From Serratia fonticola (GTDB lineage: Bacteria; Pseudomonadota; Gammaproteobacteria; Enterobacterales; Enterobacteriaceae), in assembly GCF_006715025.1 (NCBI RefSeq), contig NZ_VFMK01000001.1, positions 434,001 through 498,000 on the forward strand: a stretch of DNA of 64,000 nucleotides, given 5' to 3'. This document shows, piece by piece, positions 41,996-50,278 of this stretch. Position 1 is the stretch's first letter, and each line of letters starts with the position of its first letter. The translations under genes were made by a program, and so were the position numbers. The notes beneath the pieces are model-generated. The model was not told where the DNA came from and did not search any database. It saw nothing but the letters and a program-made list of their open reading frames with translations.

Positions 41996-42169
41996 CCCCT
42001 CACCCTAACCCTCTCCCAAAGGGAGAGGGGATCGAACGAGTGTATTTGAAAGTGTTGAGTTCTGTCTTGGATGTGGAGGCGATCGAGTTTGCTGAGATGA
42101 ACTCTTTACTTCCAAAAGAGCTGGGGCTAACAGCTCCCTCTCCCTGTGGGAGAGGGGCGGGGTGAGGGG
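41996..42169. repeat. MITE-like palindromic element between tdh and yibQ
   Basis: The ends are inverted: CCCCTCACCCTAACCCTCTC (from 41996) matches the complement of GGGAGAGGGGCGGGGTGAGGGG (to 42169). Both sides also fold locally (CCCTCTCCC/GGGAGAGGG). This is the widely dispersed enterobacterial intergenic palindrome pattern, with no transposase. The inner part includes GTTTGCTGAGATGAACTC. Confidence 0.75.
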
Positions 42170-42177
42170 AAAATGAG

Positions 42178-43143
42178 TTATGGCTTGGTAGGTGTTGAGC
42201 CTATCCAGTGCTGCCAATGGCGTTTGATCACCACCACGACCGGTGATTGCGCAATACTTTCCTCGATCACGCTCAGCGCTTTGCTGGCGTTGATGCCTTC
42301 TTGTGGCAGCTTAACCTTGCATTGTTTGATCGCACCGGTAAATGGATTTTTCGGCTGTGCCTTATTCGGCTTAGGCGGCGGCACATAGCCACCACTTTGC
42401 TGTGGTTCATTGAGCAGCGAACTGGGTTTTACCAGCACGATGTCAGAGGGCAACGTGGCCAGCATCTGTTGCAGTACTTTTACCGTGGCCGGGCGCGGAT
42501 GGCCTATGGCAATGGCCGATCCGTTGCGGCGCGCCAACTCGACGGCACGATTGAACTGGCGGCGGATATCGTCCGGGTTGGCCGTATCGTCAAGGAATAC
42601 CTTGCGTTTGACCACTTTCACCCCGGTGCCAGCCGCCGCACGTGTGGCCTGGCTGTTGCCGATGGTCATGCTGTCGAGAAAATAGAGATGGTAGCTTTCC
42701 AGCGCCTGCATCACCTTTTGCATGCCCGGCAGGCTGGAGGTCATGGCGCTGCCCATATGGTTGTTCATGCCCACCGCAAAAGGCACGTTATTCACCGCGT
42801 TACGGATGATACGCTGAACTTCTTCACTGCTCATGGAAGGCTGTAAGGTATCGCGCTCCAGCGGCTGTTTGCTGAGCGGGGCCATGGGCATGTGGATCAG
42901 TACTTCCCGGCCCTGGCTATGGGCTTTGGTGGCCATCAGGTGGGCGTAAGGTGCGTTGGGTAGTACGGCAACGGAGATCGCCGTCGGCATTTGCAGTACG
43001 GCATTTTCTTCATGCGGGCGATAACCCACATCGTCGATCACGATAGAGAGTTTTCCTGCCTGCGCCGCGCCAGCTAACAGCAGCATACCCAGCAACAGGG
43101 CAGCACGCGTTTTGGTGTAGTACAAATTTATCTTCCCAACCAC
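42178..43143 (-). CDS. yibQ: Divergent polysaccharide deacetylase family protein
   Basis: A 321-residue exported protein. The N-terminus has a signal peptide (AALLLGMLLLAGAAQA) and the mature part begins KLSIVIDDVGYRP, the acidic metal motif of the divergent deacetylase family, with HMPMAPLS and GMNNHMGS following. A Pro-rich and basic C-terminal tail extends past the domain. Its substrate in enterics is not established. It overlaps envC by 16 bases, suggesting co-translation and a cell-wall role. Confidence 0.88.
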   Translation of the reverse strand: MVGKINLYYTKTRAALLLGMLLLAGAAQAGKLSIVIDDVGYRPHEENAVLQMPTAISVAVLPNAPYAHLMATKAHSQGREVLIHMPMAPLSKQPLERDTLQPSMSSEEVQRIIRNAVNNVPFAVGMNNHMGSAMTSSLPGMQKVMQALESYHLYFLDSMTIGNSQATRAAAGTGVKVVKRKVFLDDTANPDDIRRQFNRAVELARRNGSAIAIGHPRPATVKVLQQMLATLPSDIVLVKPSSLLNEPQQSGGYVPPPKPNKAQPKNPFTGAIKQCKVKLPQEGINASKALSVIEESIAQSPVVVVIKRHWQHWIGSTPTKP

Positions 43144-44462
43144 GGCTGTGGGTTAACGGCCTGACCCTGGCGACGGATTTCAAAATAGAGCGATGGCGTT
43201 CCCTGACCACCGCTGGTTCCGACGAGGGCGATAGGTTGACCGGCACGCACTTGAGCCCCCACGCTAACCAATGCACTCTGGTTATAACCATACAGACTCA
43301 TATCGCCCTTACCGTGTTCGACCACCACCACCAGGCCATAGCCTTGCAGCCAGTCGGCCAGCAGCACGCGGCCATCGGCAATGGCTTTTACTTCGCTGCC
43401 TTCGGCCGCGGAAATCACCATGCCTTTCCAGCGTAACTCACCTTGCAGCTGTTCGCCAAAACGATGCTCGATACGACCGCGAACTGGCCAAACGGCTTGC
43501 CCTGCTGGCTGGCCTAACCCGCCGGTTCGCGCCATCAGTGAACGTTCGCTCTCACTAGGTTTATAACTGGTGCCAGTTTTCTTCGCCTGCTGTTCTTTGA
43601 CTTTGACTTGTTCACGTACTCTAGCGGCCTCACGCGCTTCACGCTCGGCGCGGGCGCGGGCTTCACGTTCGGCTCGGGCGATTTGATCGCGCAGGCGGGA
43701 TTCGTTTTGACGCAGTTCCACCAATCGCTGCTGATCTTTTTCCAGCGAGGCTTCCAACGCGGTCAGGGTTTTTTTACGTGCGCTACGTGCCTGCTCCAGC
43801 TTTTGTTGTTGGGTTTGCTGCTCGTTGAGCAAGGTCTTTTGTTGTCCTTGCTTAGCGACCAGTGAGCTTTTTTGCTCCGCCAACTGTGTGCGGGTTTGTT
43901 TGAGTTGCTCGATAGATTGCTGACGTGCTTCGTTCAGATAACCGAAATAGGCCAGAATGCGTTCGCTGCGTTGGCTTTCTTCACCGCTGAGCACCAATTG
44001 TAATGCGCTGTGCTGCCCTTGCCGAAAAGCGGCATCGAGCTGTTTAGCCAGGATGTCTTGCTGGGTGGTCTGCTGTTTTTGCAGTTTGGCGATCGAGGCA
44101 TTCAGGCCAGAAATATCTTTGCCCAGTAACGCTAACGTACCCTGGGTATCATGCAGTGCACGGCTGGCCTGTGCGATAGTTTTTTCCTGCAGTTTGAGCT
44201 GATCTTGCAATGCATTGCGTTGTTGCTGCTGTTGCTTAACCGCTTTTTCTTTTTCTGCGATGCTTTGTTGAATATCTTTGAGTTGGGATTTGTTGTCTTC
44301 AGCGCTATGGCCGGTTAACGGCAACAGCAATACGCCAGCGAAAAAAACGCTGGCGCAGACGGTGGTTAACATCCGTGGCGCAGAGCGTTCAGGCAGCGGT
44401 TGGCTGCCTGAGTTTGCGCTTCGGGTTACCCTTGATAGTGCAAAATTCGCCTTCTCCCTCAT
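43128..44462 (-). CDS. envC: Murein hydrolase activator EnvC
   Basis: A 444-residue periplasmic divisome protein with a long coiled coil (about residues 55-280, rich in Gln/Lys/Glu heptads) and a C-terminal LytM domain (about 320-440). In the LytM part the metal-binding residues of true peptidases are degenerate, as expected of an activator of amidases AmiA and AmiB. An uncleaved signal segment precedes (VFFAGVLLLPLTGHSA). Lies 9 bases from gpmM. Confidence 0.93.
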   Translation of the reverse strand: MREKANFALSRVTRSANSGSQPLPERSAPRMLTTVCASVFFAGVLLLPLTGHSAEDNKSQLKDIQQSIAEKEKAVKQQQQQRNALQDQLKLQEKTIAQASRALHDTQGTLALLGKDISGLNASIAKLQKQQTTQQDILAKQLDAAFRQGQHSALQLVLSGEESQRSERILAYFGYLNEARQQSIEQLKQTRTQLAEQKSSLVAKQGQQKTLLNEQQTQQQKLEQARSARKKTLTALEASLEKDQQRLVELRQNESRLRDQIARAEREARARAEREAREAARVREQVKVKEQQAKKTGTSYKPSESERSLMARTGGLGQPAGQAVWPVRGRIEHRFGEQLQGELRWKGMVISAAEGSEVKAIADGRVLLADWLQGYGLVVVVEHGKGDMSLYGYNQSALVSVGAQVRAGQPIALVGTSGGQGTPSLYFEIRRQGQAVNPQPWLGR

Positions 44463-44471
44463 GGAGAAGGA

Positions 44472-46016
44472 TTATTCCACGATGAACAGCGGCTTACCAG
44501 TCATCTCTTGCGGGATTTCCATTCCCATCAGTGCCAGCATGGTGGGGGCAATGTCTGACAGTTTGCCGCCTTCAACCGCTTTGGCGGGTTTACCGACATA
44601 GATCAACGGTACCGGCAAGCTGGTATGGGCGGTATGCGCCTGGCCGGTTAGCGGATCGCGCATTTGCTCGGCGTTACCGTGATCGGCGGTGATTAACAAC
44701 TGGCCGTCAACGGCTTTCACGGCGTCAACCACCTGTGCGATACAGTGATCCAGCGTTTCTACCGCTTTGACTGCCGCATCATAGATACCGGTGTGACCAA
44801 CCATGTCACCGTTCGGATAGTTACAGATGATGGCGTCATATTTACCGCTGTTGATGGCGCTCAGCAGTTTTTCGGTCAGTTCTGCGGAACTCATCTCCGG
44901 TTGCAGATCGTAAGTGGCTACTTTTGGCGAGTTAATCAATACGCGCTCTTCACCCTGGAACGGTTCTTCAACGCCACCGTTATAGAAGAAGGTGACATGG
45001 GCGTACTTTTCGGTTTCCGAGATACGCAGCTGCGTCTTGTCGTGCTTCATCAACCATTCACCAAAGGTGTTGGCCAGTGACGCTGGTGGATAAGCGCAGG
45101 CGGTCTGAATATCGGCGGCGTATTCGGTCAGCATCACGAAATCGCAGAACTTGACCACTTTGCTACGTGGGAAGCCGTCGAAATCGGCATTAACAAAGGC
45201 ACGGGTGATCTGGCGTGCCCGATCGGCACGGAAGTTCATAAAGATTAACGCGTCGCCGTCGTTCATCTCGGCAGAGGCTTCGCCCGCAGCCTGAATCACG
45301 GTTGGTTTGACGAATTCGTCGTTTTCGTCGCGGGCATAGGCGGCCTGCAGTGCGCTGACGGCATCATCGGCAGTGTATTCACCTTTTGCCTGAGTCATCA
45401 GGTCATAAGCCAGTTGCACGCGATCCCAACGATTATCACGATCCATGGCATAGTAACGACCGACGATTGAGGCAATACGTCCGGCGCCCAACGTGGCGAA
45501 CTCGTCACTGAAACGTTTCAGTGATTTTTCGGCACTACGCGGTGGGGTGTCACGTCCATCCAGGAATGCGTGCAGATAAACGGCTTTGGCGCCGCGCTGA
45601 GCGGCCAGTCTGACCATGGCCAGGATATGATCTTCATGGCTGTGTACGCCACCTGGAGACATCAGGCCCATGATGTGTACGGCTTTGCCTGCTTTCACCG
45701 CTTTGTCGACGGCGGCGGTCAGCGTTGGATTGGTGAAAAAGTCACCGTCTTTGATCTCTTTGTCCAGGCGTGTCAGATCCTGATAAACGATGCGGCCTGC
45801 ACCCAGGTTGACGTGACCGACTTCCGAGTTACCCATCTGGCCATCAGGCAGACCCACATCCAGGCCCGAAGCGGCAATCAGGGTATGTGGCTGTTGCTGC
45901 CAAAGTTGGTCCATGACCGGCGTTCTGGCATTCAGGATGGCGTTGTCCTGTTGTTCTTCCCGGTGGCCATAGCCGTCCAGGATCACCAGTACCATGGGCT
46001 TTTTCGTGCTCGACAT
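44472..46016 (-). CDS. gpmM: Phosphoglycerate mutase, cofactor-independent
   Basis: A 514-residue two-manganese enzyme interconverting 3- and 2-phosphoglycerate in glycolysis. The N-terminal metal site VLVILDGYGHRE, the catalytic Ser in QMGNSEVGHVNLGAGR and the ITADHGNAEQM site are intact. First gene of the leftward gpmM-envC-yibQ operon, as in E. coli, and divergent from yibN. Confidence 0.97.
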   Translation of the reverse strand: MSSTKKPMVLVILDGYGHREEQQDNAILNARTPVMDQLWQQQPHTLIAASGLDVGLPDGQMGNSEVGHVNLGAGRIVYQDLTRLDKEIKDGDFFTNPTLTAAVDKAVKAGKAVHIMGLMSPGGVHSHEDHILAMVRLAAQRGAKAVYLHAFLDGRDTPPRSAEKSLKRFSDEFATLGAGRIASIVGRYYAMDRDNRWDRVQLAYDLMTQAKGEYTADDAVSALQAAYARDENDEFVKPTVIQAAGEASAEMNDGDALIFMNFRADRARQITRAFVNADFDGFPRSKVVKFCDFVMLTEYAADIQTACAYPPASLANTFGEWLMKHDKTQLRISETEKYAHVTFFYNGGVEEPFQGEERVLINSPKVATYDLQPEMSSAELTEKLLSAINSGKYDAIICNYPNGDMVGHTGIYDAAVKAVETLDHCIAQVVDAVKAVDGQLLITADHGNAEQMRDPLTGQAHTAHTSLPVPLIYVGKPAKAVEGGKLSDIAPTMLALMGMEIPQEMTGKPLFIVE

Positions 46017-46048
46017 TGCAGTAACCTCTTTTATGATCGCTTTAAGTT

Positions 46049-46087
46049 GTGAATAGCCATCAGCCCGTTGGAATGATGGCTATTCAC
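46049..46087. promoter_or_regulatory. 14-bp perfect inverted repeat upstream of gpmM
   Basis: GTGAATAGCCATCA (46049-46062) and TGATGGCTATTCAC (46074-46087) are exact complements with an 11-base spacer, 33 bases upstream of the gpmM ATG. No T run follows on the gpmM strand. It could be an operator or a leader hairpin. The remaining gap (46088-46323) shows only promoters for yibN that I cannot place with certainty. Confidence 0.55.
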
Positions 46088-46323
46088 ACTCTATGGAACA
46101 GGAATGAGGGGGATTCTACAACGTCGCCGGCTAAAAAGAGCCCAAAGAGATCAAATATGCAGTGAACAGCGGGGACTTTCTGGCTGTCGTAGCGGTAATT
46201 TTCCAGTGTACCCCGCAGTTTCTGCATTCCCGTTTGCTTATTGGCTGTATTTGCCGCATTCGGCAGGTATACTCTGGAACCTTGACCTATTTTTCCCTTA
46301 ACTGACGGGAGTTGTTACACCCC

Positions 46324-46758
46324 ATGCTGCAAGAAATTATGCAATTTGTTAGCCGGCACCCCATACTGAGCCTGGCCTGGGTTGCCCTGCTGGTTGCCGT
46401 GATCGTCATGACCTTCAAGAGCCGTTTCTCCAAGGTGAAAGAAATCGCCCGTGGTGAAGCAACGCGCCTGATCAACAAAGAAGATGCCGTTGTGGTTGAT
46501 ACCCGCAGCCGTGACGATTTTCGCAAAGGCCATCTCGCCAACGCCATCAACCTGACGGCGAGCGAGATTAAAAACGGCAGCCTTGGTGAGTTGGAAAAGC
46601 ATAAAACTCAGCCGGTTATCGTGGTTTGTGCCAATGGCACTGCGTCGCGCGAGCCAGCAGAAAACCTGAGCAAAGCCGGGTTTGAAAGCGTTTATACCCT
46701 GAAAGACGGCATTGCCGGCTGGAGTGGGGAAAACCTGCCATTGGTTCGTGGTAAGTAA
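46324..46758 (+). CDS. yibN: Membrane-anchored rhodanese-like protein
   Basis: A 144-residue protein: an N-terminal membrane anchor (residues about 11-29) and a rhodanese domain with the active-site loop VVCANGTASREP, in which the Cys is present. The ATG at 46324 is chosen over an upstream TTG because 143-144 residues is the family length. The enzyme activity in vivo is not settled. First gene of yibN-grxC-secB-gpsA. Confidence 0.92.
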   Translation: MLQEIMQFVSRHPILSLAWVALLVAVIVMTFKSRFSKVKEIARGEATRLINKEDAVVVDTRSRDDFRKGHLANAINLTASEIKNGSLGELEKHKTQPVIVVCANGTASREPAENLSKAGFESVYTLKDGIAGWSGENLPLVRGK

Positions 46759-46784
46759 ATTTTAGTGTCGTTGAGGGGGTTTCC

Positions 46785-47033
46785 GTGGCTAACATTGAGA
46801 TCTACACCAAGGCAACCTGCCCGTTCTGTCACCGTGCCAAAGCGTTGCTGAACAGTAAGGGGGCCGCGTTCAGTGAGATCGCCATTGATGGTGATAATCT
46901 GAAACGTGAAGCGATGATTGCGCGCAGTGGGCGAACCACCGTGCCTCAGATTTTCATCGACGGCCAACACATTGGCGGCTGTGATGATTTACATGCACTC
47001 GATGCTCGCGGTGGCCTGGATCCACTGCTTTAA
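46785..47033 (+). CDS. grxC: Glutaredoxin 3
   Basis: An 82-residue glutathione-dependent redox protein. Its start is GTG at 46785 with TGAGGGGG upstream. The active site is CPFC rather than the CPYC of E. coli Grx3. Other motifs, TVPQIFI and GGCDDL, are standard. In an operon with yibN and secB. Confidence 0.95.
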   Translation: MANIEIYTKATCPFCHRAKALLNSKGAAFSEIAIDGDNLKREAMIARSGRTTVPQIFIDGQHIGGCDDLHALDARGGLDPLL

Positions 47034-47131
47034 GCTGGCCTTTGTGCCCGTTACCTCGGCAGATTGAAGAGGGAATGGGTATCCTGGCCACTGAGTGTCA
47101 ATAAGGATATTTAACAAAGGGTATGACCAAC

Positions 47132-47602
47132 ATGTCAGAACAAAACACCACAGAGATGGCTTTCCAGATCCAACGTATTTACACCAAGGATATCTCATTC
47201 GAAGCGCCAAACGCTCCGCAGGTATTCCAGCAAGAATGGCAGCCAGAAGTTAAACTGGATCTGGATACCGCTTCCAGCCAACTGGCTGATGAAGTGTATG
47301 AAGTGGTACTGCGTGTTACCGTAACGGCCTCTCTGGGCGAAGAAACCGCATTCCTGTGTGAAGTTCAGCAGGCGGGTATTTTCTCTGTAGCCGGTATTGA
47401 AGGTACGCAGCTGGCACATTGCCTGGGTGCATACTGCCCGAACATTCTGTTCCCGTATGCGCGTGAGTGCATCACCAGCCTGGTTTCTCGCGGTACATTC
47501 CCGCAATTGAATCTGGCACCGGTAAACTTTGACGCGCTGTTCATGAATTATCTGCAGCAGCAGGCGGAAGGCGAAGGTGCTGAACCACATCAGGATGCCT
47601 GA
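47132..47602 (+). CDS. secB: Export chaperone SecB
   Basis: A 156-residue tetrameric chaperone that holds precursors unfolded and hands them to SecA. The start at 47132 gives MSEQNTTEMAFQIQRIYTKD, identical in layout to E. coli; an ATG at 47123 would lie on top of its ribosome site. Conserved blocks include FEAPNAPQVF and CPNILFPYARECI. Its stop overlaps gpsA (TGATG). Confidence 0.97.
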   Translation: MSEQNTTEMAFQIQRIYTKDISFEAPNAPQVFQQEWQPEVKLDLDTASSQLADEVYEVVLRVTVTASLGEETAFLCEVQQAGIFSVAGIEGTQLAHCLGAYCPNILFPYARECITSLVSRGTFPQLNLAPVNFDALFMNYLQQQAEGEGAEPHQDA

Positions 47603-48621
47603 TGAACACCGTCAATGCTTCAATGACCGTAATCGGTGCCGGCTCGTACGGCACCGCATTAGCCATTACGCTGGCGCGTAATGGCCACCCCGTCGTACTG
47701 TGGGGGCATAACCCCGAACAGATTCAGATTATGCAGCGCGATCGCTGTAACCAGGCGTTTCTTCCCGACGTCGCTTTCCCTGATACTTTATTGCTTGAAA
47801 CCGATTTGGCGCATGCGCTGGCAGCCAGCCGTGATGTGCTGGTGGTGGTGCCTAGTCATGTCTTTGGTGACGTGCTGCGCCAACTGAAGCCGCATCTGCG
47901 TCCGGATGCCCGCATCGTGTGGGCGACCAAAGGTCTGGAAGCAGAAACGGGGCGGCTATTGCAAGACGTGGCTCGCGAAGCGCTGGGGGATACTATCCCA
48001 CTGGCGGTCGTTTCTGGGCCAACGTTTGCCAAAGAGCTGGCGGCCGGATTGCCAACGGCGATAGCTCTGGCGGCCACCGACGAGCAGTTTGCCGAAGATT
48101 TACAGCAACTGCTGCACTGTGGCAAAAGCTTCCGCGTCTACAGCAACCCGGATTTCATTGGGGTACAGCTGGGCGGCGCGGTGAAAAACGTGATCGCCAT
48201 CGGTGCCGGAATGTCCGACGGTATCGGTTTTGGTGCTAACGCGCGTACCGCATTGATCACTCGTGGCCTGGCGGAAATGAGCCGTCTCGGCTCGGCATTG
48301 GGTGCCGATCCTTCCACCTTTATGGGCATGGCTGGGTTGGGCGATCTGGTGTTGACCTGCACGGATAATCAATCGCGTAACCGGCGTTTCGGTATTATGC
48401 TGGGGCAAGGCAAGGGCGTGCAGGAAGCGCAGGATAGCATCGGTCAGGTGGTTGAAGGCTATCGCAATACCAAAGAGGTGTTGGCATTGGCGCAGCGCTT
48501 TGGCGTTGAAATGCCGATCACCGAACAGATCTATCAGGTGCTGTACTGTGATAAAAATGCCCGTGAGGCAGCGTTGACTCTGCTTGGGCGCACCAAGAAA
48601 GACGAAAAGCACAGTGCTTGA
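47602..48621 (+). CDS. gpsA: Glycerol-3-phosphate dehydrogenase [NAD(P)+]
   Basis: A 339-residue enzyme making glycerol 3-phosphate for phospholipids. It has the Rossmann motif VIGAGSYGTALAI, the catalytic-Lys region GAVKNVIAIGAGMSDGIGFG, and GLGDLVLTCTDNQSRNRRFG. Translationally coupled to secB by one base. Confidence 0.97.
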   Translation: MNTVNASMTVIGAGSYGTALAITLARNGHPVVLWGHNPEQIQIMQRDRCNQAFLPDVAFPDTLLLETDLAHALAASRDVLVVVPSHVFGDVLRQLKPHLRPDARIVWATKGLEAETGRLLQDVAREALGDTIPLAVVSGPTFAKELAAGLPTAIALAATDEQFAEDLQQLLHCGKSFRVYSNPDFIGVQLGGAVKNVIAIGAGMSDGIGFGANARTALITRGLAEMSRLGSALGADPSTFMGMAGLGDLVLTCTDNQSRNRRFGIMLGQGKGVQEAQDSIGQVVEGYRNTKEVLALAQRFGVEMPITEQIYQVLYCDKNAREAALTLLGRTKKDEKHSA

Positions 48622-48719
48622 CCTTGGCTGCGGTACAGTAATGTGTCGCGCCGCGATAATTTGATTAGGTTACCCTGCCGGGATCAGGCGGGGTAGTCTG
48701 TTTTGGCAGAGAGGAAGCG

Positions 48720-49541
48720 ATGTCGTCAGAAGAGTTAGAACAGGTCTGGAGCAGCATTAAATCAGAGGCGAGAGCACTGGCAGATTGTGAACCGATGCTG
48801 GCTAGCTTTTTCCACGCGACCTTGCTGAAACATGAAAATCTGGGCAGTGCGCTCAGCTATATTCTGGCAAATAAACTGGCCAATCCGATCATGCCGGCGA
48901 TTGCCGTGCGTGAAGTCGTAGAAGACGCCTACCGTTCTGACGCGCAAATGATTGTCTCAGCGGCGCGTGATATTCTGGCGGTGCGGCTGCGTGACCCGGC
49001 AGTCGATAAATACTCAACCCCCCTGCTGTATCTGAAAGGTTTTCATGCCTTGCAGGCCTACCGCATCGGCCATTGGTTGTGGATGCAGGGCCGCCAGGCT
49101 TTGGCCATCTACCTGCAAAATCAAATCTCGGTCGCCTTTGGGGTGGATATCCATCCGGCGGCCACCATCGGCTGCGGTATTATGCTCGACCACGCCACCG
49201 GCATTGTGATCGGTGAAACCGCTGTGGTGGAGAACAACGTCTCTATCCTGCAGTCAGTAACCCTTGGCGGGACAGGTAAAACCAGCGGCGATCGCCATCC
49301 TAAAATCCGCGAAGGTGTGATGATTGGCGCGGGGGCTAAAATTCTCGGCAATATCGAAGTGGGGAAAGGGGCCAAGATTGGTGCCGGTTCCGTGGTGCTA
49401 CAGCCCGTGCCACCACATACCACCGCCGCAGGCGTGCCCGCACGTATTGTTGGCCGCCCGGAAAGCGATACGCCATCGATGGATATGGACCAGTACTTCA
49501 ACGGTGCCAATCATGGGTTTGAGTATGGCGATGGTATCTGA
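48720..49541 (+). CDS. cysE: Serine acetyltransferase
   Basis: A 273-residue hexameric enzyme for the first step of cysteine synthesis. The N-terminal helical domain precedes a left-handed beta helix of hexapeptide repeats (about residues 140-240), with the catalytic DHATGIVIGETAVVE and the GGTGKTSGDRHPKI segment. The C-terminal tail, which binds CysK and gives feedback inhibition, ends in FEYGDGI. Follows gpsA by about 100 bases. Confidence 0.97.
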   Translation: MSSEELEQVWSSIKSEARALADCEPMLASFFHATLLKHENLGSALSYILANKLANPIMPAIAVREVVEDAYRSDAQMIVSAARDILAVRLRDPAVDKYSTPLLYLKGFHALQAYRIGHWLWMQGRQALAIYLQNQISVAFGVDIHPAATIGCGIMLDHATGIVIGETAVVENNVSILQSVTLGGTGKTSGDRHPKIREGVMIGAGAKILGNIEVGKGAKIGAGSVVLQPVPPHTTAAGVPARIVGRPESDTPSMDMDQYFNGANHGFEYGDGI

Positions 49542-49670
49542 GTCACTTCTCAGTCGTAATATCCACAAATCCCATCTACACCGCTGTGTGATGCCAATAT
49601 CACAGGGCGGTTAATCGTTGATATCCAAATTTTTCTTTCCCTGGAGCTGCGCCTCGAACCGCCTGACTGA

Positions 49671-49901
49671 AAAGCAGCTCCAAGTCCTTATGCTGCAAAA
49701 AAACTCGCCAAGAAAACGATCCCCGAGGTGGCATTAACCACCGCGCTGGCCGCTGCTTTCAAGACGATGAGCCAGCGGGGGGAGTTCATCACCGGCCAGT
49801 CGTGCGTTTACTGGATGACCCAGGAGTTCAACTCCTCTGCCCGTTCGCTGTACGATAAAATCGGCCAAAGAACCTCGTTTATTATTTATAGTAAAAAATA
49901 G
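49671..49901 (+). pseudogene. C-terminal remnant of a GNAT acetyltransferase
   Basis: A reading frame of 76 codons, in phase with a stop just before it and without a good start, ends with VYWMTQEFNSSARSLYDKIG followed by TSFIIYSKK and a TAG. That N-x-x-AR-x-LY-x-K-x-G pattern is the closing acetyl-CoA motif of GNAT proteins. No upstream half with an acetyl-CoA loop is found, so it is probably a truncated gene. The rest of the gap (49542-49670) shows only a TGTGATGCCAATATCACA palindrome and no gene. Confidence 0.65.
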
Positions 49902-49910
49902 TACGGCGTT

Positions 49911-49941
49911 AAAAATAAGGCGACGGGGTTTAACCGTCACC
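49911..49941 (-). terminator. Terminator of the rhamnose operon
   Basis: On the minus strand GGTGACGG pairs with CCGTCGCC (one G-U) with a 7-base loop, then TTATTTTT, 7 bases past the rhaM stop. Confidence 0.75.
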
Positions 49942-49947
49942 TGTTGA

Positions 49948-50262
49948 TTATTCCAGATAAAACACTTCACGCAGCGGTGAGCTGACCGGGCTATGATCAG
50001 GATTGCTCGGCATCACGTCGCCCATATGCTGCCACCAGCGCTGGCAGACGGCGGTGTTGGCCACTGCATCCCAACGTTCTTCTGACTCAATCTCCACATA
50101 GCCAAACAGCAGGTGGCGTGCTTCGTCCAGGAAGATGGAATAGTGGTGTGCACCGTGCTCCTTCAGCACCTGTTCCAGTTCTGGCCAGATCGGGCTGTGG
50201 CGGCGCTGGTATTCGGTGTGTGCATCCGGGGTTACCTGCATCACAAAAGCTTTACGGATCAT
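49948..50262 (-). CDS. rhaM: L-rhamnose mutarotase
   Basis: A 104-residue enzyme interconverting alpha and beta L-rhamnose so that RhaA gets its preferred anomer. The conserved residues lie in MIRKAFVMQVTPDAHTEYQRRH and YSIFLDEARHLLFGYVEIE, with the WWQHMGDVM segment near the end. Last gene of the rhaBAD operon, 16 bases after the reductase gene. Confidence 0.95.
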   Translation of the reverse strand: MIRKAFVMQVTPDAHTEYQRRHSPIWPELEQVLKEHGAHHYSIFLDEARHLLFGYVEIESEERWDAVANTAVCQRWWQHMGDVMPSNPDHSPVSSPLREVFYLE

Positions 50263-50278
50263 AGGTTTTCCTTAAGGA

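Noticed and set aside
49580..49620. TGTGATGCCAATATCACA palindrome as a CRP site
   Set aside because: The spacer is 8 rather than 6 bases and no intact gene lies downstream.
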